Position numbers and translations under genes: made by a program. 64,000 bases of DNA from Augochlora pura (Eukaryota > Arthropoda > Insecta > Hymenoptera > Halictidae). Shown in pieces: positions 1-12,334 of the stretch. The stretch's first letter is position 1, and each line of letters begins with the position of its first letter. The notes beneath the pieces were generated by a model. It was not told the DNA's origin. It ran no database searches and saw only the letters and a list, made by a program, of their open reading frames with translations. The DNA is taken from the NCBI RefSeq assembly GCF_028453695.1, contig NC_135773.1, positions 2,728,001 through 2,792,000 on the forward strand, written 5' to 3'.

Positions 1-164
1 TATTCATATGCACCAACCTAATAAAATGCACTTTATCGCATAAGATAGAAATACTATAAGCCAGAAGATTTATTTCAGATCTCCAGTGGAAGTGGCATCG
101 GACGGCGGCGTTCGACGAGCGAGCGTCGCTGTGGACGACGGGTATTGGAGCGCGCAGTATTTTG

Positions 165-238
165 GGCGGATATATCCGCCAGCCGTCCGCTACGGTAAAC
201 ACGCTTCGGCGGATATATCCGCCAGCCGTCCGCTACGG
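165..238. repeat. Direct repeat with a 16 bp perfect palindrome
   Basis: A 31 bp unit occurs at 165-195 and again, identical, at 208-238 (period 43). Each unit begins with the perfect palindrome GGCGGATATATCCGCC and continues AGCCGTCCGCTACGG. The surrounding 90-360 stretch is GC-rich. A perfect palindrome inside an exact direct repeat suggests the internal end of a transposon or a recently duplicated site. Any partner sequence may lie left of the window. Confidence 0.85.
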
Positions 239-1640
239 GTCTCTAACGTCCGAGAGGTAGAGGGGAAGTTACGAAAATGCGGTAAAATGCGAGCGCAGAG
301 CTGCTCAACACGCTTTGCGCGGTTTGTAATGGAACAGCCACGCGCCGAGGGCGAACCTACTGGCAACGTAGGAGAGCTGACGTCAGAAAAGAAAAACTCA
401 AGTGTTTACGTTTTTTATGCTAGGGTTCGTTCTATTTCTCTTAATCCCGATATTATTTATGACAGGTCGCTGTCACATTCTTCAGCCAAACAACGTCAGT
501 GGGGGGGTCGGGAGTGTTCCCTATCAAGCAAGAAGATAGAGTAATACCCAGACCCGACAGGGGAAGCGTCAAACAATCGAAAACTCCGTTCCTCTATGCG
601 TGATCAGTGAGCGATGCCATGCAAAAACAGAATCGATGACTTTTAGCCGTAATACACCAAAGTAGACAGACAGAAAGACACTTTACAGTGTCGGCTGGAA
701 AAGACAATGCAACCGCAATTATTGGGGAACTTTAATTTTACACTAATCTCTATGCATTGTTCAGGTCGATTCGATACGTAAATTTTCCTTTTAATCGCAA
801 TTTTCTTGCGAAGATGTTCATTTACCGACAAAATTCGGGTATAATAAATGTTAACATAGAATACAAATTTGTGTTGCGTCAACGAATGTATTAATATTAT
901 TTTTCTATTTTTTAATTTTTAATTTCTATTTGATTTTATTTCTTTTATTTCGAATCACCTTCTTCATCTAAATAAAACAATACTGTAATATAAAAATACG
1001 TTCAACACTACAACGGCGTACTTTTTATTTAATGAAACATATATTTCACTCAAATGTTAACGAAATGTACGGTACCTTAACTTTTATCGGTAAATGTATT
1101 CGCAACTATTGCAGTAGAAATATATTTACAGTTGTTGCGCATAAATATATTTCTGCAACGTCAGCTCGACGTAATCTTCTGAAATACGAAAAGCATAATT
1201 TCCTGAACAGCGCACAACGGTTACATCTAAAGGTTTCCTTAGATTAATTCAGAACGTACGACGAGCACCCTCCGATTGCGTTATCAGTTTCCAACCAACT
1301 GCGGCAGAGTAGATACGTAATATCAACGTATGCAAGGTGTCTTCCATAGGAAGGGATCCCGGACGATTCGCAGAATCGCGACTGTCGCAAAATTTCCGAT
1401 CTTCGAGATCCGACGCGATAAGAGGAGAAACGAGAGTCGCAACCTCGACGTTTCCGCAAAAACGATTCGATTGCTCCAGGGATGTCCAACAACCTGGACC
1501 CATCGTCGGCTAGAGTCTAAGAGCAATTTTACGGTTCTCATACTTTCTTCTCTTCTTTCGTTCCCCGTTCTTTGTACACTTCCTTTTCACCTGCTCTCGC
1601 GTTCTTCACACGCTCTTACGCTCTTCCACACTCACACCAG
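239..1640. other. No supported gene; GC-rich then AT-rich DNA
   Basis: The first 300 bases are moderately GC-rich and stay open in one plus frame (86-544), but the encoded sequence shows no recognisable domain and the frame runs through the palindromic repeat, so I treat it as chance. From about 640 the DNA is AT-rich. A strong pyrimidine tract ending in CACACCAG (about 1545-1640) resembles a splice acceptor, but the frames entered just after it hit stop codons quickly. Confidence 0.5.
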
Positions 1641-1709
1641 CATCCATTGATTGTACTCGCCCCTGCATTCTTTCGGAGAGACTCGGACCAAAACCGCCCT
1701 TGGCACCAG

Positions 1710-1842
1710 GGTTGAACGTTATTCGGATCGTTTCGAAAAAATATTCGTCGATGATAATGATCCGAATCAATTACTGTCCGTTGCTCAAAAGAAGGCGCTG
1801 AGAAAAATGTACGAACGATTGTCGCTAACCGATCCATGTTAA
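1710..1842 (+). CDS. Possible terminal coding exon or coding relic, unknown
   Basis: After an acceptor-like GGCACCAG the plus strand reads V-E-R-Y-S-D-R-F-E-K-I-F-V-D-D-N-D and on to a stop at 1842. The composition (acidic and basic residues, few rare residues) looks more protein-like than most frames here. There is no ATG at its start, no upstream exon I can link, and no family I recognise. It could be the last exon of a gene, a decayed transposon fragment or chance. Confidence 0.15.
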
Positions 1843-1859
1843 CGTGCTCGCAAAACGCG

Positions 1860-2896
1860 TTTCCTCTATTCGCAGGTATGTCTAGGAAACGAACGACTCA
1901 AGCCTAACCAATTGTAAATAAGGTGCAACAGTTACAAGACGCAAGAGCATTATAACTTATTCCTATGTGATTATTCATAACTAATTAACATCTTAATTAA
2001 ATGTTCATTGCATTATGTAGCAAATAAATGTATTAAACAGATATTTTTTTATATTTATCTTGTATCATATGATTATTTTAAACGAATATCATACATGTCT
2101 TAAATATGTGTTCAATGTTTATGAAATACAGAAGAAAAGTTGTCATATTTTCGTCGCGCAGTGTTACTGCCATGTTCGCAGGCTTGCAATGTATTATTCG
2201 AGTACGGGAATTTTACTGGCAGCCTACGCCTACGCGAACGTACAACGTTAAGAAACTGAAATTAATATCGGGAACCGAGAAAATGGAACACTGCGCATAA
2301 ACTAAATGACGCAAGCGGGAAGGGATAAGAGGAGACGATCGTCCGCTCCTCGCCCCCTAACCTGTTCCATTTTGTTTTCATTCCAGACTTTTGATCATTG
2401 GCTACGTTACGCGCTGAACAAGAGACGTGATTAGATGGAGTGGGCGACCGATCCCCATTGCTCCTTGTGTCAATTAGTTTAGTTTAGAAATGATACCTTC
2501 TTTTAAGCAACGTGACAGTGCTTCTCATCATAAATCATTCTATTTAGTCCAATCATACTTTATTCGAATGATTCTTTGTTAAAATTAAAAATTTCTCGAA
2601 TTATTTGTGTTGAGACCTTGTCGAATTATTCGAATTAAGAATTCTTCGAATTATACGGAATAAGAATTCAAACTAAGAATAAACGATTATTCGAATAATT
2701 CGAAAAATATTAAATATAAATAATTCGATAAATTCGAAAAAGTAACATGGAAGAAGTGAATCGACAAACTATGGCAAAACATTTTACATTCCATCATTGT
2801 CATTCGGATCAATTATTCTCCGTATAAATTCCTGCACCAACAAATCCTTACTCGACTGAATTTTTATTTCAATAAAATGCTATTCGTCCAGTTATA
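1860..2896. other. AT-rich gene-free DNA with TTCGAA-rich patch
   Basis: No exon is evident. Between about 2588 and 2745 the sequence is a degenerate patchwork of TTCGAATTATTCGAA-like palindromic words on both strands. This is low-complexity DNA of no evident function. Confidence 0.5.
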
Positions 2897-3106
2897 ATCA
2901 GACCGTGGATCTCAATGCGTTTACGGCATTCGTAGATTCTTTTAAATTCAGGAGAATTGATAAATCATGTAGGTCTAGTAACATTTTTTATTTTCATTTT
3001 ACAACGAATAATATTTTCGTCGATGTCGGGAGGAGCCTTTCTTTAATTATAATTTTTGTACGTAACGCACGAAGATACAAATTTGCATAATGGTCCGCAG
3101 TCTAGT
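2897..3106. mobile_element. TA-flanked MITE, family 1, copy A
   Basis: The left end ATCAGACCGTGGATCTCAATGCG and the right end (read on the minus strand) ACTAGACTGCGGACCATTATGC form a terminal inverted repeat of about 20 bp. TA dinucleotides flank both ends (2895-2896 and 3107-3108), as expected of Tc1/mariner-type insertion. The 210 bp interior is AT-rich and non-coding. At least six other near-complete copies lie in this window. Confidence 0.7.
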
Positions 3107-3258
3107 TATATCAAGATAGGATATCGAATAATCGTTGCCATTCTATTGCAGATGCTCTTTGTTTCAAATTAGACAGTTTTTATACCAAGTACAGCGTGTT
3201 TTCGTAAGGACCGGGTTTGCTCTGGGCCGCGCGATCTCTAGGGGCGGCTCTGACTCAG

Positions 3259-3463
3259 ACGCTCGACTTTGCCCAAAGGACAGAGGGAGAGAACAAAGAT
3301 CAACCAAGTAGATGTAGGACCGATCAACGTCGGACTTCCCTGGTGCAACTATTCCGCCGGAGGACACCCTGCCTACCCAACACAACATCGCAGCACATCA
3401 GCCACCCACGCAAGCAGATCTCTACCCCAAACTGTCCGACCTTTCTACGATACGGAAGCATAA
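3259..3463 (+). CDS. Possible terminal coding exon, unknown
   Basis: Following a CTGACTCAG acceptor-like site the plus strand stays open to a stop at 3463 and reads, in part, I-N-V-G-L-P-W-C-N-Y-S-A-G-G-H-P-A-Y-P-T-Q. The Gly/Pro/Tyr-containing sequence is protein-like, but I recognise no family, there is no good initiation codon, and no partner exon could be joined. It may be a gene or transposon fragment. Confidence 0.18.
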
Positions 3464-3702
3464 GTGCCAGTCCATATTGTCACGCTTCAAATTCTTTTCG
3501 CAAATGCGTTAATTAACACACCACGTGTTCGATGTCTCGGTTAGGGATACTCTTCACCGTCTTTGCATGTACCGAAAACTTCTCCCTGATAGATGAAAGA
3601 TGCACAATCATACTAGATCGCAAACTCTCAGGACTTTGAAACCTGACACGACCACGTCGCGGTCTTCACTGGATTAGTCAGCATCTTAGGATAGTTGATT
3701 AA

Positions 3703-4564
3703 CCCTTCAAGGATGACTATGTACTCGCATAATTTACGGCTACTTTGCATCATTGGTAGCTTTTAGCACTCAGCTTCAACCCTTCACGCTCGACTGGTGA
3801 TCCCAACTCAACATTTAAAACTGTTACGTAACGTTTCAACAGAATTTTAACATAAGCAAATTTCTTTTATAAAATGCGTTTAAGGCATACGGAATAGAAA
3901 TATTGAATCAGAAAACTTATTTCGAATTCAGAGTAAAGATAGCTTCGAGTTCAAAGAGTTGATAAATACAAAACGATTACAAAATCTAAAATAATTAATG
4001 TTATAAAATCTAAAATGATTTTATTAGGATTCATCCTGTATTGTAATGTAATCATCTGTTTAATCCTTTGTAATACGATTGCTTTGCTAGCTACGTTAAT
4101 TAGCAGTTTTAATCGTTTCCATAAACAGTTTCTTGTACGTCTTCGCTTACTTTCGCTCCTAAATGCTAACACTAAATGATTCACTTCATTTTTATTATTT
4201 AACGATTATTAAAATGACAACGATATTTCTATGGGAAATGATGTCTAAATAAATCCAATCAAGTAATTTTTCTAAGAAAAATCGATCCAGTTACTTTTAA
4301 CGCTGGTAGGTTCAGCGTTAACAATCGAAGAATGAAATCTTATTTAGATCTAGAGAAGTCTCATTAACATTCATATGTAGTAGATTTCAAGTAATAATTT
4401 GTTAACACTTTACCCAAGTAATGTTCGGATATCTGAGTATAATCAGACCCGGCCTGAAATGTCGTGTACCCGATTTTCCCTAGCAATTGTTCCAATCGGT
4501 AAGAGGGTGATCAATTTCGAAAGCCATCGGCGAGAATCGGTACAAAGATGTCATCCCTAAAGAG
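3703..4564. mobile_element. Possible TTAA-flanked element, about 860 bp
   Basis: TTAA at 3699-3702 is followed by CCCTTCAAGGATGACTATGTAC. TTAA at 4565-4568 is preceded, on the minus strand, by CTCTTTAGGGATGACATCTTTGTAC. The similar ends and the TTAA flanks suggest a piggyBac-type non-autonomous element. The inverted repeats are imperfect and the interior is AT-rich without a transposase frame, so the element is old or the boundaries are a coincidence. Confidence 0.35.
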
Positions 4565-4635
4565 TTAATGACGGAGGTCGGACAGTCAGGGGTGATATCC
4601 CACTGCCAGATACGTGAAAGATATCTAGACATTAG

Positions 4636-4717
4636 GAGAAGTTAGAGAGAAAGAGTGAGATTGAGAAAAAGAGACAGAGAGAGATTGAGAGTTAGATAGA
4701 TAGATAGATAGATAGAG
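4636..4717. repeat. GA-rich tract and (GATA)n microsatellite
   Basis: A purine run of GAGA-type words (about 4636-4692) leads into an uninterrupted GATA repeat (about 4693-4716). It sits just downstream of the proposed exon at 4736-4911, inside its intron if that exon is real. Confidence 0.9.
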
Positions 4718-4735
4718 ACGGTGTGTGGGACTCAC

Positions 4736-4911
4736 GCGACAAGCTCGCCGAAGAACCTGATCTTCCTGTGGCAGGTGTCGAGGAGGGAAAGACGCGAGGA
4801 GGCGGCAGAACCGGCGCCGTGGTGGACCGGCGTCGGCGGCGCCGACAGGGTCGAGGACGTCGAGGCGGAAGAGGAGTCCTGGAGAACGACGCGGGCCGGC
4901 GACCGGAGCAT
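4736..4911 (-). CDS. Candidate first coding exon, Ser/Thr-rich, unknown
   Basis: On the minus strand an ATG at 4911 opens a frame beginning M-L-R-S-P-A-R-V-V-L-Q-D-S-S-S-A-S-T-S-S, then a Pro/His/Ala-rich stretch, and ending C-H-R-K-I-R-F-F-G-E-L-V. It then runs straight into a consensus donor (GC|GTGAGT, intron from 4735). The low-complexity Ser/Thr N-terminus followed by a basic-aromatic motif is typical of signalling or cytoskeletal proteins, but I cannot name the family. The frame is open upstream of the ATG as well (to about 5010), so translation may start earlier. The GC-rich block at 4912-5640 would be its 5' UTR or promoter. The overlapping 241-codon plus-strand frame is very Arg/Gly-rich and looks like a shadow. 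Confidence 0.4.
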
Positions 4912-5640
4912 CGTCGTCGTGGTGATCGTCGTCGTCGAGGACGATCTCTTCGGCGCCCCGTCCTCCTGCCCGAGGACCTTCTCACGTACGCTGGGTATGC
5001 ACCAAATCTTGTTCGGTTCTCATCGAACACCGGCTGGGACACACCGAGTCTGCCGGCTGGTGTTCACCCTGGTGTTCGCACCACCCCTGTGGTTTGCTCT
5101 CGATCGGCCGACGGACCGACCTGGATCTCTATCTTACGATATATCGGACTATCCTCTTCTGGATCGTCCGCTGGGTCGACTGGGTCCACGCGAGGTCGCT
5201 GTTCTCTTGTCCTTCCCTCAGACCGTTCTTCCGTTCTCGTTCTCGTCCTCGCCGGCTGGCTCCTCGGACCTCGTCTGACGGATTCTGGAATCTTCGAGCT
5301 CGCGATCCGTCGCCATCTTCCCCGTTTCTCTTCGACAGGACTCTTCGAGCGAGGTCTGTGTATCCTTGGTAGATGGTGGGAGTTAGCGTTTGTCGGTTCC
5401 GGTGAGGTCTTCGAGGATTCTGGGGAGCAATCGTTCACCTTCGTCTAGAGACATGATTCCGCCGGGAGGATTCGCGCGCGAATCGCGTCCTCTTTCGATC
5501 TGGTTCTGGTTCGTTCGTTTGCTCGAGTTACGGAAGATCGATTAATGGGGGAGGGGGCCAACACGCTATGCCGATTGCGACGCGATCGAGGGGGAGATCG
5601 CGACGCGAAGATCGAGCGATTCGAGCCGGGAAATCCGGCG
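4912..5640. promoter_or_regulatory. GC-rich island, likely 5' flank of minus-strand exon
   Basis: CpG-rich sequence with several long overlapping open frames on both strands, as expected of GC-rich DNA. It lies upstream of the proposed minus-strand exon. No TATA box or clear initiator could be fixed. Confidence 0.3.
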
Positions 5641-7140
5641 AATCGTCTACAAGAGGATGATCTTTCGTCATAGAGCAATGAATATTCGGGATTCGGTGGG
5701 GTCCAAAGAGTTACGGGACTTTTGATTAGGTTCGAGACACGGGACCCTGTTTTAAAAAATGTTCTCACGGGGCGAGGTTCGATGTGAACGGACGGTGAAG
5801 AGGGGGGTCTACCATTGAATAGGGAGAGCAGGTTCTCTTTGTTGTCGGGCCCGAATGCTGTTCAATTAGTAGTGCAACGATAGTCAATAATTAGCAAGGC
5901 TAAATTGATAGTCTGAACGTTATAATAGTTATCTTTAATCCTAACGTAATGTTCATTGTTTTATAAACATTCCGATACGACTTATTTCCATAGAATTGCT
6001 ATCCGATCGGATTCCAAGATATCTAATTCTATGAGAACATTTTCTAAAACTATTCCCAAGGGTAACATTTACTTTCCTTAAACAATTCTACACGTACAGA
6101 GATTCTCTTGCGACAAACATAACTGTTTAGATGGGTTCCTGGCTAGGATAGATTGTTCATAAATTTTTCATAGATTTTTCATTCATTTTGATGCTTCGCA
6201 AATATTGTAATTTCAACGCAGTTATAATTTAACAAGCTATTGCGCGGGAAAGATATCAATACCTTCTTCAAACATTCAATTCTTTTTGATAAAAAGAATA
6301 TTTAATATTTGCACCACTGACAATAAGGTTTTGATAACAAGTGTGTAACGAGAAGTTTTAGGGTTTAAACATTTTTATTGAAAAGGTATTAATACCGGTA
6401 TTACACGCAGTCGTGTCAATGAAAACCTACGAAGAAAGGTTAGAACTTTAAAGAAAGAAAATTGGTTACATCGATCTTCCATTGTTTCCTGATAAAATAA
6501 AGTATCACTGCATTTAACATTCTTAATCGTCTTCCGCTATCTAATAGAAGTTACTGTCCTTGAAACAGTGTACCGTAAGCAGAATTCTAACCGAAGAAAA
6601 CGAAATTCTAATTTCGAGAACAAAAAAGGGTTACACGCTGAAACGCACAGTATACGATACAAGTATGTTACAGCAAACGAAGAATACGAAAAAGAATGAT
6701 TTTGTAGAGAAATACAGCGACGCGAAACCAGTAAACAGGTTTCGCAACCGTTTTCTCTTGGCGGCGAACACGATTGAAAGAAAGTATTTCGTTCGATACC
6801 CTTGAACATCCGTCGTTATTAAATAGAAGGAATTACAAAATGTACTAAGGTTTGATCAGTCTTCTATTTGATTTAAAACTCGACAGAACCCGTACTAGAA
6901 CGTGAGCACGTGTCCCGCTTGATTGCTGGTTTTGTAAACCAATCAGCGGAAGCCTATATTTGCGCAAACATACCCCCACAGTCCGCCTATTACCCGTGAC
7001 TTTAGCACTTCTTGGCGAAGAAGGCCGCGCTATATTTAGCAAAACAACCTCTTATGTCTTACAACTGTGCGCTAATGTTTCGAAATATTTCGAATTTTCG
7101 AGTGCAGTTTACTGCAAACAGATTTATCACAGCCACTAAA

Positions 7141-7220
7141 TTGTTCTTATTATTCTTGTTCTATTATTATTATTATTGTACTACTACTGTTATTAATTTA
7201 TTATTGCTATTATTATTTTG
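7141..7220. repeat. TTA/ATT-rich microsatellite
   Basis: Interrupted runs of ATT/TTA trinucleotides mixed with CTACTACTG, characteristic of insect simple-sequence DNA. Confidence 0.85.
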
Positions 7221-9447
7221 AGTTTTTGTAATTTTGATGGAGCAATTGAAAGGATCTTTGACCTCATCATGACGAATAAATAACGAAATAAAATACCTTA
7301 ACCATTAGCTGTGTATGCATCAATCGTATAAATGTTTCTCAAAATAAAATAAAAATGTCTGATAAAATAAAATAAATATGTTCAATAAACTTCTACTAAA
7401 ACTGAATATTCTTAGTCTATGAAAAATGCTCCCATTCTCGTTTCCATCGGTGCCTAAAGCCTTCAATTCGTCTAAATCGCCCCGGTTAAGCGATCATTTG
7501 CAGACATCGCGGCTCTATTCAAGTCAAATCGAAGTAAAACCATTGCAACCCGGGCGAAAATGCTAAGGAAAATCGATGGAAACGAGTCGCGTTTTGTCGA
7601 AACGATCGCGGGGAACCGTTTTTTGCAAAGTATCGTGCGCGACGCGAGCCTAAACGGCGCGGAAACTCGTTAATGCTTGGCGGTGAACGTTCGCGGCACC
7701 GATTCGCCGGTTACCTGGCCGGACGACGATCGTTTATTTTTAGTCGCCTTGTTTGGATGAATTTCAATCAATAAGACGGGCCCGCCCGGCTACTCGCAGT
7801 CCAATAAACAACTGGTGACCCGATTGAATTAGTCATGAGGACGTAGCGCGCGGTCCGCACCCTTTCCATCCGCGGAGACGCCTCTCCACGGAAAACGAAC
7901 GAGTCGATTCCTTCACTATTTTATACGGCGAGCAAGCGACAACCAGCACCGTCCCGCACCGACCCGCTGATTTTTACGAGAACGATCCACTTATCCATCC
8001 CCAAACGGCCGCTAGATAAAATATTTCGAAATCGCTTGCTTCTTGCATCGACGCACCCTTCCTTTGCGTCACGCGACTATAGCTTCGGTCTTTAAAAACT
8101 ACTATTGCAAGGTCGGAGATTTGCCTGAGAAACTGCTGAGAAAATATTTAAATGGTACTTCGGTAGAAATAACAAGTTAATTCAATTTCTATTCGATGGC
8201 TGTATCGAATTTTCTATCGCGGTTTCTGGAGTGATTAATATCGAGGGAAATGCAGTTTTGAGGAAAATTCAGATTACGAAAGTGGTCCATGTTTTGATAG
8301 CAACGGTTACAGAGTTCCGACTTTGTTGGTAATGGTCTATGTACTCCCTCGAACAAGACGGTCTAGTTTAATGTTGCGTTAGCATAACGGAGATTGAATA
8401 ATAGTCGTTCCAGCAAGAACGGTTGAAAGCAGAATTAGGCAGAATATTCATCGACGACTATCGATTGGATTGCTACTGTTAATCGTTAATCACAATCGAC
8501 GATTGCATTCATTTTATCGTTAATTGCAACTGACGACAGAAATATTATTTTTGATCATAGCCGCGGTTGACGATTTAAATACGAATGAATAAAGTTCATT
8601 CATAACGCAATTATGTCAAGATCTAGATATCGTTTTCAATCCACGATTAATTTCGTCAATCAATTAATTGAATCGTCGATTTATTCGCTATTCGAATAAA
8701 ATATATATATATCGAAACTTGCTGAAAGACAGCCGTTTCTGCGCACGAATGTGCGAACATTCGCGAACTCGCTTTTAAAATCGAACGAATAGTTAAAGCA
8801 TAATTATGACACATGACAGTGCAGACCTTCGACGCGCGCGCGTCAGTGTTAGAAATCATAAATCCCGAAATATGATCGAAACAGGGGTGGCGCGTCACGA
8901 ATCTAAATTTAATCGTCGAGTTGTCGGTCGATGACGGTAAAATATGCAAGATCCTCGGTTCCCGTCATGATTTTTTCACTCGAGCCGGTGCTCGCTTTTA
9001 CTTTTGCCTTCGACTGTCACGGCGCACAGCTATGCTCGCCGCTCTGACTCGATTTCTGGCGGTCGAGACGAAGGTCAGCCTCGCAGCTGTCAACGATTTA
9101 CGTAACGAACGCTTGACGAAGAAAGCGATAAGCTCGGCCGAGATGCGGTAATTGGATGAAAGTGACGAGGACGTGACGTAGCATGGCGTTGGCAAGATTC
9201 ATTTTTTTTTTTCTTTTCTTTTTTACTTTTTATCCGAGACACGACGCGACGCGACGAACGAATTAACACGTCGAGATTCAAACGATCTTCCTGTCCTCCG
9301 CCCACGGGCGCCACTCCGAGGTGATGCGATCATTTCAGTAATTATTTTCGAGAAGTTAACACCCTCCGATTCCCATGTTCTTCTTTTAATACATTTGTCG
9401 GGCTCGTTATACTGAACAGCGTTTCGCAAGTCTCACTCGCCGGTTGT

Positions 9448-9525
9448 TATTCGCAAAAGAGTTGTTCGTAAAAATGTTATTTGCGAGAAATTTATTCGTC
9501 GAAAAGTTATCCATGAAAATGCAGC
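9448..9525. repeat. Degenerate short tandem repeat
   Basis: About four diverged copies of a word like GTTRTTCGYAAAAATGTTATT, each about 20 bp, in head-to-tail order. Confidence 0.5.
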
Positions 9526-11960
9526 TTCGAAATAATTCATTGAATTCCTCCGATAATTTTGCAAAGTATTAATCGAGGAGAACCGAAACTGCTCTTGGTA
9601 TTCAAAGTGACGTTGGAACAAGCATACTCGTAATTTTAACACACTTTCCAACAATTTAGAAGCTACGAGAAATAATTTGAACATAGAATATGCTGTATCA
9701 AAAGAGTATCGTTCTCTGCTCCAAACACGAAATTTTTCATTTTCAATTCTTCAATTGGTGGAAAATTAGGAGCCAGTATTGCCACGGTAGAATATCTCGT
9801 AAATCGCGTTAACGAGATTGTGAACAGAAATGCATTCTCTCCTCTATAAGATTTGCGGTAACGCGCAGCACAAGCCTTGTTTCAATTTCATTCGGTTCGC
9901 TTCGTTTCACTTTGCACTGTGTTTCGCGCAAAGCGTCCGCCTTTATAATCGCGCGGTCCAATCGACGATTAAAATGTAATAGTCGTCGGGACGGGGGAAC
10001 TCTGTTTTCTGGAAACGTTGATTGATACCGCCCTGCAATTGTGACTGCGGTGACTGCAGCGAGGAGCGCTCAACAATTGCAGCCTGTAATGAGCCGGTAA
10101 ATGAATTCGTAGCCACATTTCTGTCACCGTGATCAATGCGTAACGAGTAGACAGCGGTTGACCACGTGGATCCGCTTGTTTTAAACAATTCACCGTGCAA
10201 CTGGCTTATTCTAATCGTTAGTTCGTCGGGAGTTCGATTATTATTGTTTCGTGTTTCTCAAAATTTCGTTACTCCCATGTTTTCTAACTTTCGACTGACG
10301 GTGATTGGTGTAGTGTTAAAAAAATATGTAAAAAACACATGCGAAAAAATACAAGCTGTATTCTCAGCTATCGATAAAACTATGTGCAAAATGCCACTGT
10401 AAAACAAATACCGGTGTTTCCTCACAAAAAAAAATTGAAAAGAAAATCGAAAAGATCGAAAAATATGCATCTCTATACGAGAATATGTACTTTTCGTATA
10501 GTCGCTGTTTAGAGATTGCGCATCGATCGGTTGAAGAAATGATCGACGGGATCAACGTTGATCGGAAAAATCGATCGGCAGTGTCGTCGACCGGAAAAGA
10601 CGAGCCATCCTGTCGAAGAACTTTCGACCCATGATCGCCGCGGACGCGTGCCAGTCACGCACACACTCGTTAACAGTCTCCCTCGCCTCTAATGACGTCA
10701 CGTTAATGAGAGGCTCCGCCGAGCATAAATTTCGATCGGCCAGCGATTGATCGGTACCGAAGGCCGGGCCCCGACGATATCGTCGCGCGCGGAAATTTTG
10801 CAGCGACGCGGACAACATACGAGGCCGACCGCTGACGTAAGCCCTGCTCGCCGGGTCGCGATCATTTAACACGTTCACCGGCGTGGGGGTCACCGATGAC
10901 CGGAGCGAAACACGCTTTGTCAATGGTGCCACTGATAAACCACCGCTACATCCGATCGATTCGAATCGAACAAGAAAGCCTGAAGGAAAAAAATGTACGA
11001 AGCATTCGCAGCAGAGAAACATACTTCGGATCTTGGTACGCGATGGTTTTTCAAATATTTTCAGGGATAATTGAATGGAATTTGTCGATGAATCACTGTA
11101 AGAATATTCACCGTGAGAAAGAAAGTGAATAGAAATTGTTTATTCCCGACCTTCCATCGATTTATAGATTCCGCTTTAGCGTGGTAAATTGCAGAAAATT
11201 TGTCAAGATTAATTCGATATTTGGATTCGAATTGTTACCGTTCCTTATCCTCGGAAAACAGGGAGGAAATTCCACCGTTGATTAATCGTACAATGTGCTG
11301 GGGGATAACCAATGGCGTAGCATTGTTACCAGTGCCCTTTATGGCAGTACTTTCACAATACGACAATCGAACTGCGGACCTCGTGCAGAAGTATGAATTC
11401 AATTTTATTACGGCCAAAGAATCGCGGCATTGTAATACACGTCTCTAATGGCAGTTTTAATAACTGCGTATCACAAGCGAATTAAATTCCAATTATCATC
11501 GACGAATAAAGAAACGTGAGGTCAAATTTAACTTACATCTATTTTCATCAAATCGATTTTATAATCATTAGAAAAAAGGTTGGAAGTCAATTCAGGAGAA
11601 ACGATTAAACGGAATTTTTAATTAAGATGGTGAAAGATCGTATCTGTGACCCATTTAGTATAGATAGCGTTAATCAAGATCAACGAAGAAAGAGAGATTC
11701 AAATCAGTTACTTTTGAGAAAATTGCTATTTTCCATCGGTAAGAGTAATTTGTAGCCTTGGACGATACGTGGTGCGCGTCGGGGCAAGCTATTGATTATA
11801 ATCTTCCGGGTTTCCGAGTTTCTCCCTGTTCTCCCCGGTGGGTGGATTATGTGAGATCGCTATGGGTGCTGCGGAAGCACTGCAGGAGCCTCGGAGAAGC
11901 TTCAGTTTCACGAAAAGAGACGTGTAACCCGATAGAGTAAGTGAGTGAGACAGACAGGCA

Positions 11961-11989
11961 GGGAGAGAGAGAGAGAAAGGGAGAGGGGG

Positions 11990-12037
<48 letters not shown>

Positions 12038-12050
12038 AAGAGAAGAGACG
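11961..12050. repeat. (GA)n microsatellite and purine tract
   Basis: A perfect GA run at about 11992-12034 inside a longer purine-only stretch. GAGA tracts can bind GAGA-type factors, but no promoter features are evident beside it. Confidence 0.95.
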
Positions 12051-12334
12051 GCCAGTGACGTCACCAGCAGTCAGGGAAGTGGCCTTGAGTGGCCAATTGA
12101 TCTGGCGTTTGCCTTAGGTCACTCAAGACCTGAAGCGACACAGTCACTTTGCACAGTCTACGAGCTGGCAAGCATTGTCTCGAAATTACTGGCCGTCGAA
12201 CGACAGACAACCGGGACACCTCTCTAATTGCTCCCTGTTGGGGACCTCGCGACGACAGTCACCGAGGCAGCCAAGCGTCACCCAAAAATCTCCAGGCTTT
12301 ACCTGTCTTCTGAGGCTATGTTTTCTAAAGTTAA

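Larger units (their letters stand above)
5641..11940. other. Gene-free stretch, AT-rich with local CpG patches
   Basis: No exon with both coding character and splice signals was found. CpG-rich patches lie at 7440-8050 and 10590-10900; the latter carries a 156-codon minus-strand frame (10552-11022) with no recognisable domain, probably chance. Regions around 8450-8540 and 9450-9520 contain short degenerate word repeats. This is most likely intron or intergenic DNA. Confidence 0.45.

Noticed and set aside
4723..5448. 241-codon plus-strand open frame
   Set aside because: Extremely Arg/Gly-rich, no domain, lies in a GC-rich block where frames stay open by chance, and overlaps a better minus-strand exon with a consensus donor.
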